Assembly: GCA_031270785.1 (NCBI GenBank)
Contig: JAISWM010000060.1
Coordinates: 1 to 15,013, forward strand
Length of the DNA: 15,013 bases
Direction: 5' to 3'
DNA from: Oscillospiraceae bacterium
GTDB lineage: Bacteria; Bacillota; Clostridia; Oscillospirales; Acutalibacteraceae
Positions 1-7,376 of the stretch are shown piece after piece. The notes beneath the pieces are model-generated. The model was not told the origin of the DNA and did no database searches. It was given only the letters and a program-made list of their open reading frames with translations. Both the position numbers and the translations under genes were made by a program. Within the stretch, counting starts at the first letter, position 1. The number at the start of each line of letters is the position of its first letter.

Positions 1-2
1 AC

Positions 3-119
3 TATAGCTGTTACGATTTAAAACAGCCCTCAAAAGTAAATTTATCCGTGTACTTTCTCCCAGCCGTCGGCTGGGAGAAAGTCATAAAAATCAGACGCTT
101 TTCAAACGGAACAGCTATA
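3..119. repeat. Family A hairpin element, copy 1 (MITE-like)
   Basis: The ends form a perfect 10-bp terminal inverted repeat, tatagctgtt at 3-12 and aacagctata at 110-119. The centre is a perfect palindrome with 15-bp arms (52-66 and 68-82) around a single T at 67. The same layout and similar arm sequence recur at 2622-2738 and, truncated on the left, at 13304-13400. It lies 53 bases beyond the stop codon of the minus-strand phosphatase gene. No T-run follows the hairpin on either strand, so it is not a standard intrinsic terminator. I infer a non-autonomous mobile element. The left flank is too close to the window edge to test for a target duplication. Confidence 0.75.
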
Positions 120-171
120 ACAAATTTACTTTATTTTTTGCGCCATTTAAGCGTGGCCTTTTCTTCCAATT

Positions 172-2457
172 TTATGGTACCCTCGTTGCATCCCATTCTA
201 CATGCCTTACAGGTCTGTCGGGCTCTATTATTGTATATCCAAAACGGAGTTTTTCTGGATAACTTCCAATTACGCATGTCATTGTAACAGGATCACCATT
301 TGAGTACTGACCGTCATACGATTTGCCTCCATCTGGATGCATGTGGCCTTTTATAAGAACTTTGGGCATTAATGGTTTTTCGTCATATTTTAACACTTCC
401 AATATACCTGTTTCTGTTTCAGGGTGAATTTTAAAGCCTGCACCTCTCCTGTTAAACTGGTAACTACGGCCTATCGCATCAAACGGTATGTCACTCCACA
501 AAAAATTGCCTTCGTAACATCCCGCTCTTTCCCCTGTAGTGCGATCTTCTGCACACGTTTTATCTAAAGTATTCAAATCGGGTATGTTTTCAAACGGATT
601 GTCAGGATCATTGCCTCCGGGAACCGCGCCATGGCAAGCAAAACAATCTCCTATACAAGCGGCTATCGGAAGTTCGTTAAAAGCTGCATTGCATGCTTCC
701 CAAACTACACCTCCCGTTCCATAACCAAATACTTTATGCAACTGCCCTTGCAACCCACCTACCACGTTAACATCTCTGGTTTCATGGTTTCCTCTGAGAA
801 AAATAATACGACCTTCGAATTCCTGCTGCCATAAAGCCATTTGGATAATAACTTCCGGGTTACTTGCTTTTCCTGGCTTTCCGTCCGGTTGTGGTGGTGC
901 GCAGCGGTCCACATAATCGCCAGTAAAAACAAAAAACGCATCCGGATTATCTTTCATTATTTTATCAATTTGAGGAAGTACATTTGCGTTTGCGTGTATG
1001 TCGCCAAATGCAATTATTCGTTCTCTCTGATCGTGCATTACGAAAGCTGGAAGTTTTGCCCACGCAGCACGCAAATAGCTCACTGCAGTTAAAAGTCTTT
1101 CAAGTTGTGGTGTATTCTGATCTCTAAGCTTTGTCATATCAAATTCCGCCGGCCTGTTGCCGAATAAACCCGCTTCAAAAGCAACTTTTGCAACACTGCC
1201 AGGGTTTTGCATATCTAAATTAACTATTATGGGATTTTTTCCTTCGTCGCCTATACCCGGTAAAAGTTCTCCTGGCACATCATGCCCAAAAGCATGCAAA
1301 ATATCGTCCATCAGATCGCGAATTTCAACCTCTTCCGGTCGTACATGCAATGCGTTGGCTATTTCGCTTCGTATATATCTAGCATCCCTGCAACCCCTAA
1401 AAACCATCATTTTATAAGTTTTGCCGTTAAACCGCCAAAATATCGGAACGCATAATTCTACCAACCGATATCTTTCACTAGTTGCAACAAAAGTACCGTC
1501 GCTCTTTCGCACAGCTAACCGCGTTTGGGCAAATCTACCATAAGCAGCCAGATCACGCACAAACGCCAACGGCACTCCGTAAAGCCTTAGCTCATTGCGG
1601 CACCACTCCAGATTCGCTCTATTATGTCCTTCTTCGTTTGGAAATTGCAAATACGCATTATTCGCTGCAAAAACTCTTACAGTGTTTTTGGGATCGGATT
1701 TATCTGAAAGATTGGGGCAGTTGTTATATACACTGCAGCCCGGAAGGTCCCACAAATCCTTAAGTATCCAAAGCCTACTTATAACTGCACCACAGCCTCT
1801 TGCCTCGTCGTTTAACCTCCTAATTAACCTTTCATTGTTCTCTGGGTGTAGTAGGCGTCGTTTTGGTTTTTGACCATTTACCGGATCTGGAATCCCCGGT
1901 TCGTCAGTTTGAGCTAGTATTGTTAGTCCTGGAGCTGGTCTTGGTGCTGGTCTTGGTGCTGGTCTTGGTTCTGGTCTTGGTTCTGGTTGAACCTGAACCA
2001 CTGGGGGCGGGGCCAGATGTAGAAGCGGAACTGCTGGGAGCGGTGCCGGATTAAGAACTGGGCCTGGGTCTGGACTTGGCGTTGGGTCTAGTTCTGGTTT
2101 TTTATCATCTTCCAGATCTGAAATCTCTAGTTCTTCAGTTTGATCTACTGGTTTTTGATCATCTTTCAGATCTGGAATCCTTGGTTCTTCAGTTTGAGCT
2201 AGTATTATTGGGTTTAGTGCTGGTCTTTGCCTTTGCCTGAAATAATGGTAGGTAAGGTACAACACGGTTCCCCCAAATGCCGTTAAAGCTATCCGCGGCA
2301 ACGTACTCCAAAACCAAGAACCGGTATTCGGTTTTTTCGCACTTTGAACAATACTTTCTCTGTTACCGCTAATACGTGCGGCAGAGGCTTGAGGGATTAT
2401 ACCAATTTGCAAAACTAACGCAGCGCTTAACAAAGCAGACATTATTTTCTTTTTCAT
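172..2457 (-). CDS. Exported or membrane-anchored eukaryotic-like PPP-family protein phosphatase
   Basis: Predicted 761-residue protein, probably a metal-dependent serine/threonine phosphatase acting outside the membrane. Residues 1-26 look like a signal peptide (KKK, hydrophobic core, ASA before residue 27). Residues about 51-73 are a second hydrophobic stretch that could anchor it. A Pro/Arg-rich linker (about 74-200) carries three imperfect copies of a short 'AQT(E/D)EP' motif. Residues about 205-470 are unassigned. The phosphatase domain covers about 480-745 and has the PPP signature in order: GDIHA (485-489), GDYVDRC (513-519), RGNHE (555-559), CHG (608-610), LWSD (653-656), NRRGAGF (669-675) and KGHMH (703-707, H705 matching the last metal-binding His of PP1). 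Canonical GDxHG and GDYVDRG are altered only in the last residue. There are 14 cysteines, unusual for an exported Firmicutes protein. The start at 2457 is chosen because GAGGAGA lies 6 nt upstream and the promoter (2492-2520) lies between it and the longer in-frame start at 2523. The DNA looks richer in GC than the ATPase genes. The substrate is unknown. Confidence 0.88.
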   Translation of the reverse strand: MKKKIMSALLSAALVLQIGIIPQASAARISGNRESIVQSAKKPNTGSWFWSTLPRIALTAFGGTVLYLTYHYFRQRQRPALNPIILAQTEEPRIPDLKDDQKPVDQTEELEISDLEDDKKPELDPTPSPDPGPVLNPAPLPAVPLLHLAPPPVVQVQPEPRPEPRPAPRPAPRPAPGLTILAQTDEPGIPDPVNGQKPKRRLLHPENNERLIRRLNDEARGCGAVISRLWILKDLWDLPGCSVYNNCPNLSDKSDPKNTVRVFAANNAYLQFPNEEGHNRANLEWCRNELRLYGVPLAFVRDLAAYGRFAQTRLAVRKSDGTFVATSERYRLVELCVPIFWRFNGKTYKMMVFRGCRDARYIRSEIANALHVRPEEVEIRDLMDDILHAFGHDVPGELLPGIGDEGKNPIIVNLDMQNPGSVAKVAFEAGLFGNRPAEFDMTKLRDQNTPQLERLLTAVSYLRAAWAKLPAFVMHDQRERIIAFGDIHANANVLPQIDKIMKDNPDAFFVFTGDYVDRCAPPQPDGKPGKASNPEVIIQMALWQQEFEGRIIFLRGNHETRDVNVVGGLQGQLHKVFGYGTGGVVWEACNAAFNELPIAACIGDCFACHGAVPGGNDPDNPFENIPDLNTLDKTCAEDRTTGERAGCYEGNFLWSDIPFDAIGRSYQFNRRGAGFKIHPETETGILEVLKYDEKPLMPKVLIKGHMHPDGGKSYDGQYSNGDPVTMTCVIGSYPEKLRFGYTIIEPDRPVRHVEWDATRVP
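1934..1987 (-). repeat. 12-bp tandem repeat coding the Pro-Arg linker
   Basis: About four and a half copies of a 12-bp unit (plus strand gctggtcttggt with a tctggtcttggt variant). Read on the minus strand they encode a run alternating Arg-Pro with Ala-Pro or Glu-Pro in the linker of the phosphatase. Such repeats often vary in number between strains and would change linker length without breaking the frame. Confidence 0.85.
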
Positions 2458-2463
2458 ATTATA

Positions 2464-2520
2464 TCTCCTCTTTATTTTTAATCTATAACTAATTATACCT
2501 CTAATATAATTTAATGTCAA
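2464..2520 (-). promoter_or_regulatory. Sigma-A promoter and ribosome binding site of the phosphatase gene
   Basis: On the minus strand TTGACA (plus-strand tgtcaa, 2515-2520) is followed by a 17-bp spacer and TATAAT (plus-strand attata, 2492-2497), which matches the consensus housekeeping promoter exactly. GAGGAGA (plus-strand 2464-2470) lies 6 nt before the ATG at 2457. The predicted transcript start, near 2485, gives a leader of about 28 nt. It also rules out the longer reading frame that begins at 2523. Confidence 0.85.
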
Positions 2521-2530
2521 CAATAAAAAA

Positions 2531-2621
2531 CACTATATACTCATCAGATAGAAAACGTGTGCTCTTTCCACGCAGGCTCGCGGGGGAAAAAACAAAAACG
2601 TCACTGTTTTAAAAAGTTTTT
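2531..2621. repeat. Degenerate family A-like hairpin element
   Basis: A weak relative of family A lies directly beside copy 2. It has actata near the left edge, a decayed GC hairpin (ctttccacgc at 2564-2573 against gcgggggaaaa further right) and a downstream 'aacaaaaac' stretch like the one after the hairpin of copy 2. The alignment is by eye and imperfect. It sits immediately upstream of the phosphatase promoter. Confidence 0.4.
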
Positions 2622-2738
2622 ACTATAGTATTGCTATACATTTGAAAAAAGTAAATTTGTTCGTACGGTTTCTCCCCGCCTTCGGCGGGGAGAAAGTAAC
2701 AAAAAATTAGATATTTTTCAAGGGCAACAGCTATAGTG
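2622..2738. repeat. Family A hairpin element, copy 2
   Basis: The element begins actatag and ends ctatagt, with a further matching ttgc/gcaa just inside. It is about the same length (117 bp) as the copy at 3-119. The central hairpin has 12-bp arms (2669-2680 and 2684-2695) around TTC. Sequence outside the core also pairs: ttgaaaaa on the left with tttttcaa on the right, so the whole element can fold as one long imperfect hairpin. Relative to copy 1, one core base pair changed from A:T to C:G on both arms. Confidence 0.75.
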
Positions 2739-2769
2739 CCTGAAAGCCGAGAAAAAAGGCTAACACCCC

Positions 2770-2787
2770 TTGAAAATTACTTTTCAA
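2770..2787. other. Small AT-rich inverted repeat
   Basis: TTGAAAA (2770-2776) and TTTTCAA (2781-2787) form a 7-bp stem with a 4-nt loop, followed by TTTTG after one A-T step. It could be a weak terminator or an operator in the divergent region, or chance in AT-rich DNA. The rest of 2739-2830 shows nothing recognisable. Confidence 0.25.
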
Positions 2788-2832
2788 TTTTGTGTGTGAT
2801 GTTAAATTCATAAAAAATACATGCATATTTTC

Positions 2833-2860
2833 TTGACTTTTTTATTATTTGTAACATAAT
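2833..2860 (+). promoter_or_regulatory. Candidate promoter for the V-ATPase operon
   Basis: TTGACT (2833-2838), a 16-bp spacer, then CATAAT (2855-2860). This is the best housekeeping promoter match on the plus strand upstream of the first ATPase gene. It would give a leader of about 170 nt that includes the family B hairpin at 2894-2984. Confidence 0.5.
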
Positions 2861-2893
2861 CATATAACGACAAGACGGTTTATAGTAAAAACC

Positions 2894-2984
2894 TGGTTGT
2901 AAGCCAAATTAGTTGATAATATCTTTTCCCCGCCAGAACGCAGGGGGGGAAAAAAGAAGGAATTTCAGCTATTTTGAGACACGA
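2894..2984. repeat. Family B hairpin element, copy 1
   Basis: It carries the B hallmarks: ccaaattagttgataat at the left, a GC-rich hairpin, then gaaggaatttcagctattttgagacacga at the right. The hairpin loop differs from other copies (agaacgca in place of cat). Left and right arms are partly complementary (tagttga against tcagcta). It lies within the presumed leader of the ATPase operon. Confidence 0.75.
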
Positions 2985-3004
2985 TCGCATTTTTGTGGTA
3001 TAAA
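2974..3004 (+). promoter_or_regulatory. Possible second promoter overlapping the end of a B element
   Basis: TTGAGA (2974-2979), a 19-bp spacer and TATAAA (2999-3004). The spacer is longer than ideal. If real, the mobile-like element would provide the -35 box of a short-leader promoter for the ATPase operon. Confidence 0.25.
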
Positions 3005-3038
3005 AAAATAAAAATAAATTTATTTTGGGTGTGATTTA

Positions 3039-3353
3039 ATGAAAGACGTTATAAACAGAATCATAAACGCGGATAAAAAATCCAGGGAGATAGTAGCAAG
3101 AACTTTAAAATTTAAGGTAGATTCTATCCAAAAAATGAGTGATTTGAGGGAAAAAAAGAAAACAGAACACATTAATAAAGCCAGACAAAACATTAAAATT
3201 ATGGAGTCTGAGGAAAGAAAAATTGCCGATATGAAAATAAAGGCAATAACAGACCGTTATAACGAGATTTCTGAAAATATAGATAAGGTATATTATGAAA
3301 ATGCCGGTGTGTGGGTCTCGCAAATAATTCAGAGGGTGAAAGAAGGACTTTAA
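3039..3353 (+). CDS. ntpF: V-type ATPase peripheral-stalk subunit (G/H type)
   Basis: A 104-residue, highly charged protein predicted to be one long alpha helix or coiled coil. It has heptad-like Lys/Glu/Ile/Met spacing over residues about 10-85 and a C-terminal WVSQIIQRVKEG segment typical of the small stalk subunit. In the A/V-type ATPase this subunit pairs with subunit E to form the peripheral stalk that holds the catalytic head against subunit I. The size fits the family (about 100-110 residues). The ATG is preceded by GGGTGTGAT (3027-3035), a modest ribosome binding site. It is the first gene of the operon, and the next gene starts 2 nt after its stop. The sequence family is poorly conserved, so the call rests on length, composition and position as much as on motifs. 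Confidence 0.8.
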   Translation: MKDVINRIINADKKSREIVARTLKFKVDSIQKMSDLREKKKTEHINKARQNIKIMESEERKIADMKIKAITDRYNEISENIDKVYYENAGVWVSQIIQRVKEGL

Positions 3354-3355
3354 AT

Positions 3356-4396
3356 ATGATATTATCTTATGCTTCTAATGCCGTACTTTCCAAGGCAAGA
3401 GCAATGTACGGCAAAAGGCTGAAAGAAAGAGATTATTTAAATTTAATGTCTTGCGATAACGTGTCAGAGATAGCGTCGTACTTAAAGCACAAAACTTTAT
3501 ATTTTGATATTTTAAGTGCAATAAATGAAAACGATATTCACAGAGGGTATCTTGAAGACATTATAAAAAGAAAATTATTTTATGATTTCGCTGCTTTGGG
3601 GAAATACGATTTATCTTCGGGAGAACATTTTTTTAGCTATATAATAACTAAAACAGAGATACAAGAGATAATACATATAATAATGCTTCTGGCGGCCGGC
3701 AAGACAAACGAGTATTTTTATTCTATGCCCATATTTTTGGTGCATCATACAAAAATAGACATAAACGCATTTTCAAGTATAAAAAGTTTTGATGATTTAT
3801 TAGAAGCAACAAAAAAATCAGTTTACAATAAAATGCTCATGCCATTCAGGCCTCGAATTATTAACGAACCGGTTGATATTTCACAAATAGAAGCCGTACT
3901 GTATACTTATCTTTACGATTTAATATTTCATATAACAGATAAATATACAAAAGGCAAAACAAAAGCGGAACTTAATAATTTGTTTAATACCTATGTTGAC
4001 CTTAGTAATATTGTAAGAATAACAAGGGTTAAGAAATTTTATCATGTGAATGACGAATATATTGAGACGATAATTTTCCCCTTCGGCACGCTTGGAATGA
4101 AAACTCTCAGGGGGTATATCTATTCTAAGGATCATAAGCAAATGATGGTAGATATGAAAAATTCAAAAGTCGGTAAAAAGTGGCTTTCAAAAGGGGTTGA
4201 CACTATAGACAAAATCCCAAAATATATGCGTTTTATAAGGAGCCTTCATAACATAAGATTTTCTGTTTCTCCGCAAATCGTTTTAATGTCGTATATTTTT
4301 TTAAAAGAAATAGAAATTTTAAATATTATAAATATAATAGAAGGAGTAAGATATAAATTACCGCCAGATGAAATAAAAGCAATGATAATACAGTAG
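3356..4396 (+). CDS. ntpC: V-type ATPase subunit C (central-stalk socket, AC39/d family)
   Basis: A 346-residue soluble subunit that caps the K ring and docks the D-F central shaft onto it. The N-terminus (YASNAVLSKARAMYG) and the helical, Leu/Ile/Lys-rich body match the AC39/subunit d family, whose bacterial members have about 330-350 residues. No membrane segment is apparent. The start is placed at the ATG at 3356, with GAAGGA (3342-3347) ahead of it inside the end of the preceding gene. The in-frame alternative at 3311 would overlap that gene by 43 bases and add residues not expected for the family. The 2-nt gap to ntpF suggests translational coupling. A 27-nt gap with a strong ribosome binding site leads to subunit I. 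Confidence 0.93.
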   Translation: MILSYASNAVLSKARAMYGKRLKERDYLNLMSCDNVSEIASYLKHKTLYFDILSAINENDIHRGYLEDIIKRKLFYDFAALGKYDLSSGEHFFSYIITKTEIQEIIHIIMLLAAGKTNEYFYSMPIFLVHHTKIDINAFSSIKSFDDLLEATKKSVYNKMLMPFRPRIINEPVDISQIEAVLYTYLYDLIFHITDKYTKGKTKAELNNLFNTYVDLSNIVRITRVKKFYHVNDEYIETIIFPFGTLGMKTLRGYIYSKDHKQMMVDMKNSKVGKKWLSKGVDTIDKIPKYMRFIRSLHNIRFSVSPQIVLMSYIFLKEIEILNIINIIEGVRYKLPPDEIKAMIIQ

Positions 4397-4423
4397 TTTT
4401 ATTATAAGGGAGGAGGTAAAAAA

Positions 4424-6364
4424 ATGGCTGTTTGCGAGATGAAATTTATTAGTATAATAGGAATGATGTCTGAGATAGATGATGTAATTAGAATATGCGG
4501 AAATTCAAAATCTTTTGAACCTGATAATGTTTTTTCATTTTATTCAAATACGGAAAAGTTTTCGCGCGTTGCGGAGGAAAACCCCTATTCGGATTCTATA
4601 AAAATTTTAAAAGACACTATAACAGCGTCAGGGCAAACACTTAATTTAGTAGATGTTGAAAATTTTTATATTGATAACACTCAAATTTCCGAGTATATCA
4701 ATAATTTATCTGAAAAGCTTGGTCAACTTACAGAGAAAAAAAAGTTACTCAAAAATAAACTTGATAAATATATAAAAGAAGAAAAACAATTGGAACATTT
4801 CTTTGGCTTTAATGAAAAACTTGATGAAATAATGTCTTGCCAGTACATAAAGGCGCGATTCGGGAGATTACCGAGGGAAAGCTATTATAAATTATCTTTA
4901 TATGAAAACGAGAAAGAGGTATTGTTTTTCCCTTGCACTAAAGACAATATGTATTATTGGGGAATATATTTTGCCCCTATAGATAATTTAGATGAGGTAG
5001 ACCGTGTGTTTTCAAGCCTTTATTTTGAAAACGTGGAGATAACTTACATAAATGGTACCGCGGAAGATAATGTAAAAAGGCTTAAGGTTACAGAGGAAGA
5101 AGTAAAAAAAGAAATAAGTAAGACAGACAGTAAAATAGCGGAGTTCTGGAAGCACCAAAAAGAGCGATGCATGAGGCTCTATTCAAAACTTGAGGAACTT
5201 AGTGTGTACCATGAAGTCAAAAAGTATGCGGCAAGGTATAATCATAGTTTTATATTAGTCGGGTGGATACCCGCAGATAAAGAAATGGAGATATGCCAAA
5301 AACTTGACAGCATAAACAGCGTAGAATGTTCGACCGAAAGAGGAAAAGATATATTAAAATATGTCCCTCCAATAAAATTAAAGAATAAGCGTTTTTTTAA
5401 GCCCTTTGAATTTTTCGTGGAAACTTACGGCCTTCCCGATTATAATGAAGTGGATCCTACGGCATTTGTAGGTTTAACATATATAATTTTGTTTGGAATA
5501 ATGTTTGCCGACTTCGGCCAGGGATTAGTTTTATCTTTAGCGGGGTATTTAATGTGGAAGATTAAGAAAATGAAGCTTGGCAGGGCGCTTATAAGCTGCG
5601 GGATATCTTCGGCGTTTTTCGGAATGATTTTCGGTTCGGTATTTGGGTTTGAAAACGCACTTGACGGATTTTACAAGAAAGTATTTGGGTTAAATGAGAA
5701 ACCTGTTTCGGTAATGGCCTCTGATACTACGAACGTAATTATATATTCAGCTGTGGGAATAGGGATTTGCTTATTAATGGTTGCAATGATAATTAACATA
5801 TACTCTTTAATACGAAGCAAAAAATTCGGAGAAGCGTTTTTTGGCCAAAACGGAATTTGCGGGCTTGTCCTTTATTCAAGCTCAGTGCTTATGCTTCTTG
5901 ACTTTATGTTATTTAAACGCGGGTTTTCAAATGGTTTATATATTGCGCTGTTTATAGTGGTGCCGACATTTTTTATACTATTCAGCGAAATATTTATAAA
6001 AATGTTCAATGGTAATTCAAACTGGAAACCAAAAAGTTGGGGGGATTATATTGCGCAAAGCGTATTTGAAATGTTTGAAGTTATACTTAGTTATGTGACA
6101 AATACAATGTCGTTTTTAAGAGTAGGAGCGTTTGTATTAGTACACGCCGGAATGATGATGGTTGTGTTTACCATTGCAGAGATGTGCGGGCAGGTAGGAT
6201 ATATAATCACTTTAATTATAGGGAATATATTCGTGCTTTGCCTGGAAGCGCTACTCGCCGGCATACAAGTTTTAAGGCTTGAGTTTTATGAACTTTTCAG
6301 CAGATTTTTTTCAGGTGCCGGAAAGGCATTTAACCCGATAGTTCCTAAAAAAACAGATGTTTAA
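4424..6364 (+). CDS. ntpI: V-type ATPase subunit I (membrane stator, subunit a family)
   Basis: A 646-residue membrane stator that provides the ion half-channels facing the K ring. Residues 1-330 are a cytoplasmic arm with coiled coil (about 85-130 and 215-260) that holds the peripheral stalks. From about 345 there are seven to eight membrane segments (about 348-376, 388-408, 436-462, 477-497, 503-526, 555-585, 588-617). The family motif FEFFVETYGLPDYNEVDPT covers 328-346. The essential Arg is R566 in SFLRVGAF. E608 and R618 in the last membrane helix (LEALLAGIQVLRLEFYE) match the conserved Glu/Arg pair of eukaryotic subunit a by eye. An excellent AGGAGGT (4411-4417) lies 6 nt before the ATG. 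The length is normal. Confidence 0.96.
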   Translation: MAVCEMKFISIIGMMSEIDDVIRICGNSKSFEPDNVFSFYSNTEKFSRVAEENPYSDSIKILKDTITASGQTLNLVDVENFYIDNTQISEYINNLSEKLGQLTEKKKLLKNKLDKYIKEEKQLEHFFGFNEKLDEIMSCQYIKARFGRLPRESYYKLSLYENEKEVLFFPCTKDNMYYWGIYFAPIDNLDEVDRVFSSLYFENVEITYINGTAEDNVKRLKVTEEEVKKEISKTDSKIAEFWKHQKERCMRLYSKLEELSVYHEVKKYAARYNHSFILVGWIPADKEMEICQKLDSINSVECSTERGKDILKYVPPIKLKNKRFFKPFEFFVETYGLPDYNEVDPTAFVGLTYIILFGIMFADFGQGLVLSLAGYLMWKIKKMKLGRALISCGISSAFFGMIFGSVFGFENALDGFYKKVFGLNEKPVSVMASDTTNVIIYSAVGIGICLLMVAMIINIYSLIRSKKFGEAFFGQNGICGLVLYSSSVLMLLDFMLFKRGFSNGLYIALFIVVPTFFILFSEIFIKMFNGNSNWKPKSWGDYIAQSVFEMFEVILSYVTNTMSFLRVGAFVLVHAGMMMVVFTIAEMCGQVGYIITLIIGNIFVLCLEALLAGIQVLRLEFYELFSRFFSGAGKAFNPIVPKKTDV

Positions 6365-6393
6365 TAATATTTTTAAAAGGGGGTTTTCAAGTT

Positions 6394-6864
6394 ATGATAT
6401 CGATATACTTTATATTACCGGTTGTTGTGATTGTTCTGGCTACATTTTTGGCAATTAAATCAGTGAAAAGAGGGGGAAACAAAAAGAAAGCGGTGGCCGC
6501 GCAGATAGCGTCTGTGTTTGGATGCATGTTATTTTTATTTGTGGCTTCTATGCTTACAAGCGCGCTAAAGGCGAACGCGCAGGGAGCGGATACTCAAAAT
6601 TCGTTATCATCTCAAGGCGCAGATGCTAAGGCGTCTGCGTTTGGAGTGGGATTAATAGCGGCGGCGCTTGTAACGGGACTTTCGGGAATCGGCGGTGGAA
6701 TAGCAGTAGCGTCGGCAGCGCCGGCAGCGATTGCGGCTACTTCGGAAGATCCGAAAGCATTTGGTAAATCATTAATTTTCGTAGCGCTTGGCGAGGGCAT
6801 AGCGCTTTACGGACTTTTAGTATCAATAATGATATTTAACCAGTTGGAAAAATTAGGGGTATGA
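6394..6864 (+). CDS. ntpK: V-type ATPase subunit K (rotor ring proteolipid)
   Basis: A 156-residue proteolipid with four predicted membrane helices (about 3-21, 35-57, 80-112, 124-148). The second hairpin carries the working site: a Gly/Ala-rich helix (LSGIGGGIAVASA, 96-108), the loop ATSEDPKAFG, and the ion-carrying E134 in ALGEGIALYG. The first hairpin has no membrane carboxylate and lacks the Gly motif, so each protomer provides one ion site. Aligned by eye to Enterococcus NtpK, the Na+-coordinating Gln of helix 3 is replaced by G101, which argues weakly for H+ rather than Na+ transport. AAGGGGG (6377-6383) is 10 nt from the ATG. The next gene follows after 4 nt. Confidence 0.95.
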   Translation: MISIYFILPVVVIVLATFLAIKSVKRGGNKKKAVAAQIASVFGCMLFLFVASMLTSALKANAQGADTQNSLSSQGADAKASAFGVGLIAAALVTGLSGIGGGIAVASAAPAAIAATSEDPKAFGKSLIFVALGEGIALYGLLVSIMIFNQLEKLGV

Positions 6865-6868
6865 AGTA

Positions 6869-7177
6869 ATGAAAATTTATCTTATAAGTGACAATGTAGA
6901 CACGTTGGTGGGCATGCGCCTAGCTGGAATTGATGGCATAGTTGTGCATGATGAAAATGAACTGAAAAAGGCACTGAAAAACGCAGTGTGTGTGCGGGAT
7001 GTAGCCATAGTTTTGATAACAGAGCAATTAGTTAAGATGTGCCAAAAATTTATATGTGATTTTAAATTAAAATATAAAAAACCATTAATAGTGGAAATAC
7101 CTGACAGGCACAGCGAAGAGCACACGAGGGATTCTATAACCCAGCATATTGAAAATGCGATAGGTATAAAAATGTAA
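6869..7177 (+). CDS. ntpG: V-type ATPase subunit F (central-stalk regulatory subunit)
   Basis: A 102-residue protein that binds subunit D in the rotating central shaft. The pattern is typical: N-terminal strand MKIYLISDN, the RLAGIDG motif (17-23), VLITEQL in the middle (about 47-53), and LIVEIPDRH (about 71-79) before a C-terminal helix. The length matches the family (about 100-110). It starts 4 nt after the stop of ntpK without a strong ribosome binding site of its own (only the run AGGGG at 6855-6859), so translation probably couples to ntpK. It is the last gene of the tightly packed upstream block. A 314-bp gap filled with three B elements follows. Confidence 0.93.
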   Translation: MKIYLISDNVDTLVGMRLAGIDGIVVHDENELKKALKNAVCVRDVAIVLITEQLVKMCQKFICDFKLKYKKPLIVEIPDRHSEEHTRDSITQHIENAIGIKM

Positions 7178-7201
7178 GAGTAAATTTTTTGTGTCTATTT
7201 T

Positions 7202-7292
7202 GGGTGGTAGTCCAAATTAATTGATATATCTTATCCCACCGCCCATGGCGGGGGGGGATAAGAAGAAAATTCAACTATTTTGCGACATGACC
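7202..7292. repeat. Family B hairpin element, copy 2
   Basis: It begins gggtggtagtccaaattaa and ends gacatgacc. The central hairpin has arms CTTATCCC and GGGATAAG around gcc-cat-ggc. It is the first of three head-to-tail B copies between ntpG and ntpE. The 10-bp string ctattttggg overlaps its left edge (7195-7204) and reappears after the third copy (7466-7475). Confidence 0.85.
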
Positions 7293-7299
7293 TTATTTT

Positions 7300-7376
7300 G
7301 GGTAGTGGTCCAAATTAATTGATAATATCTTTTCCCACCGCCCATGGCGGGGGGATAAGAAGGGATTTCAATTATT
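7300..7376. repeat. Family B hairpin element, copy 3 (right end shortened)
   Basis: It starts gggtagtggtccaaattaa and is close to copy 2 through the hairpin. It stops at gggatttcaattatt, lacking the terminal gcgacatgacc. It is separated from copy 2 by ttatttt, which resembles the flank ctattttggg. The shortened end suggests deletion during tandem duplication. Confidence 0.8.

Noticed and set aside
52..82. Intrinsic terminator of the phosphatase gene
   Set aside because: The hairpin is strong but has no T-run on either side, and it is the core of a repeated mobile-like element present in non-terminal positions elsewhere.
1863..2054. Plus-strand open frame rich in Leu-Val repeats
   Set aside because: It is the antisense reading of the 12-bp tandem repeat encoding the Pro-Arg linker of the phosphatase.
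2458..2523. Longer phosphatase start at 2523 adding 22 residues
   Set aside because: A perfect TTGACA-17-TATAAT promoter and a GAGGAGA site lie inside this stretch, and the residues removed precede a clean signal peptide.
3311..3355. Longer subunit C start at GTG 3311
   Set aside because: It would overlap the preceding gene by 43 bases and add a non-conserved N-terminus. The ATG at 3356 fits the family and has a ribosome binding site.
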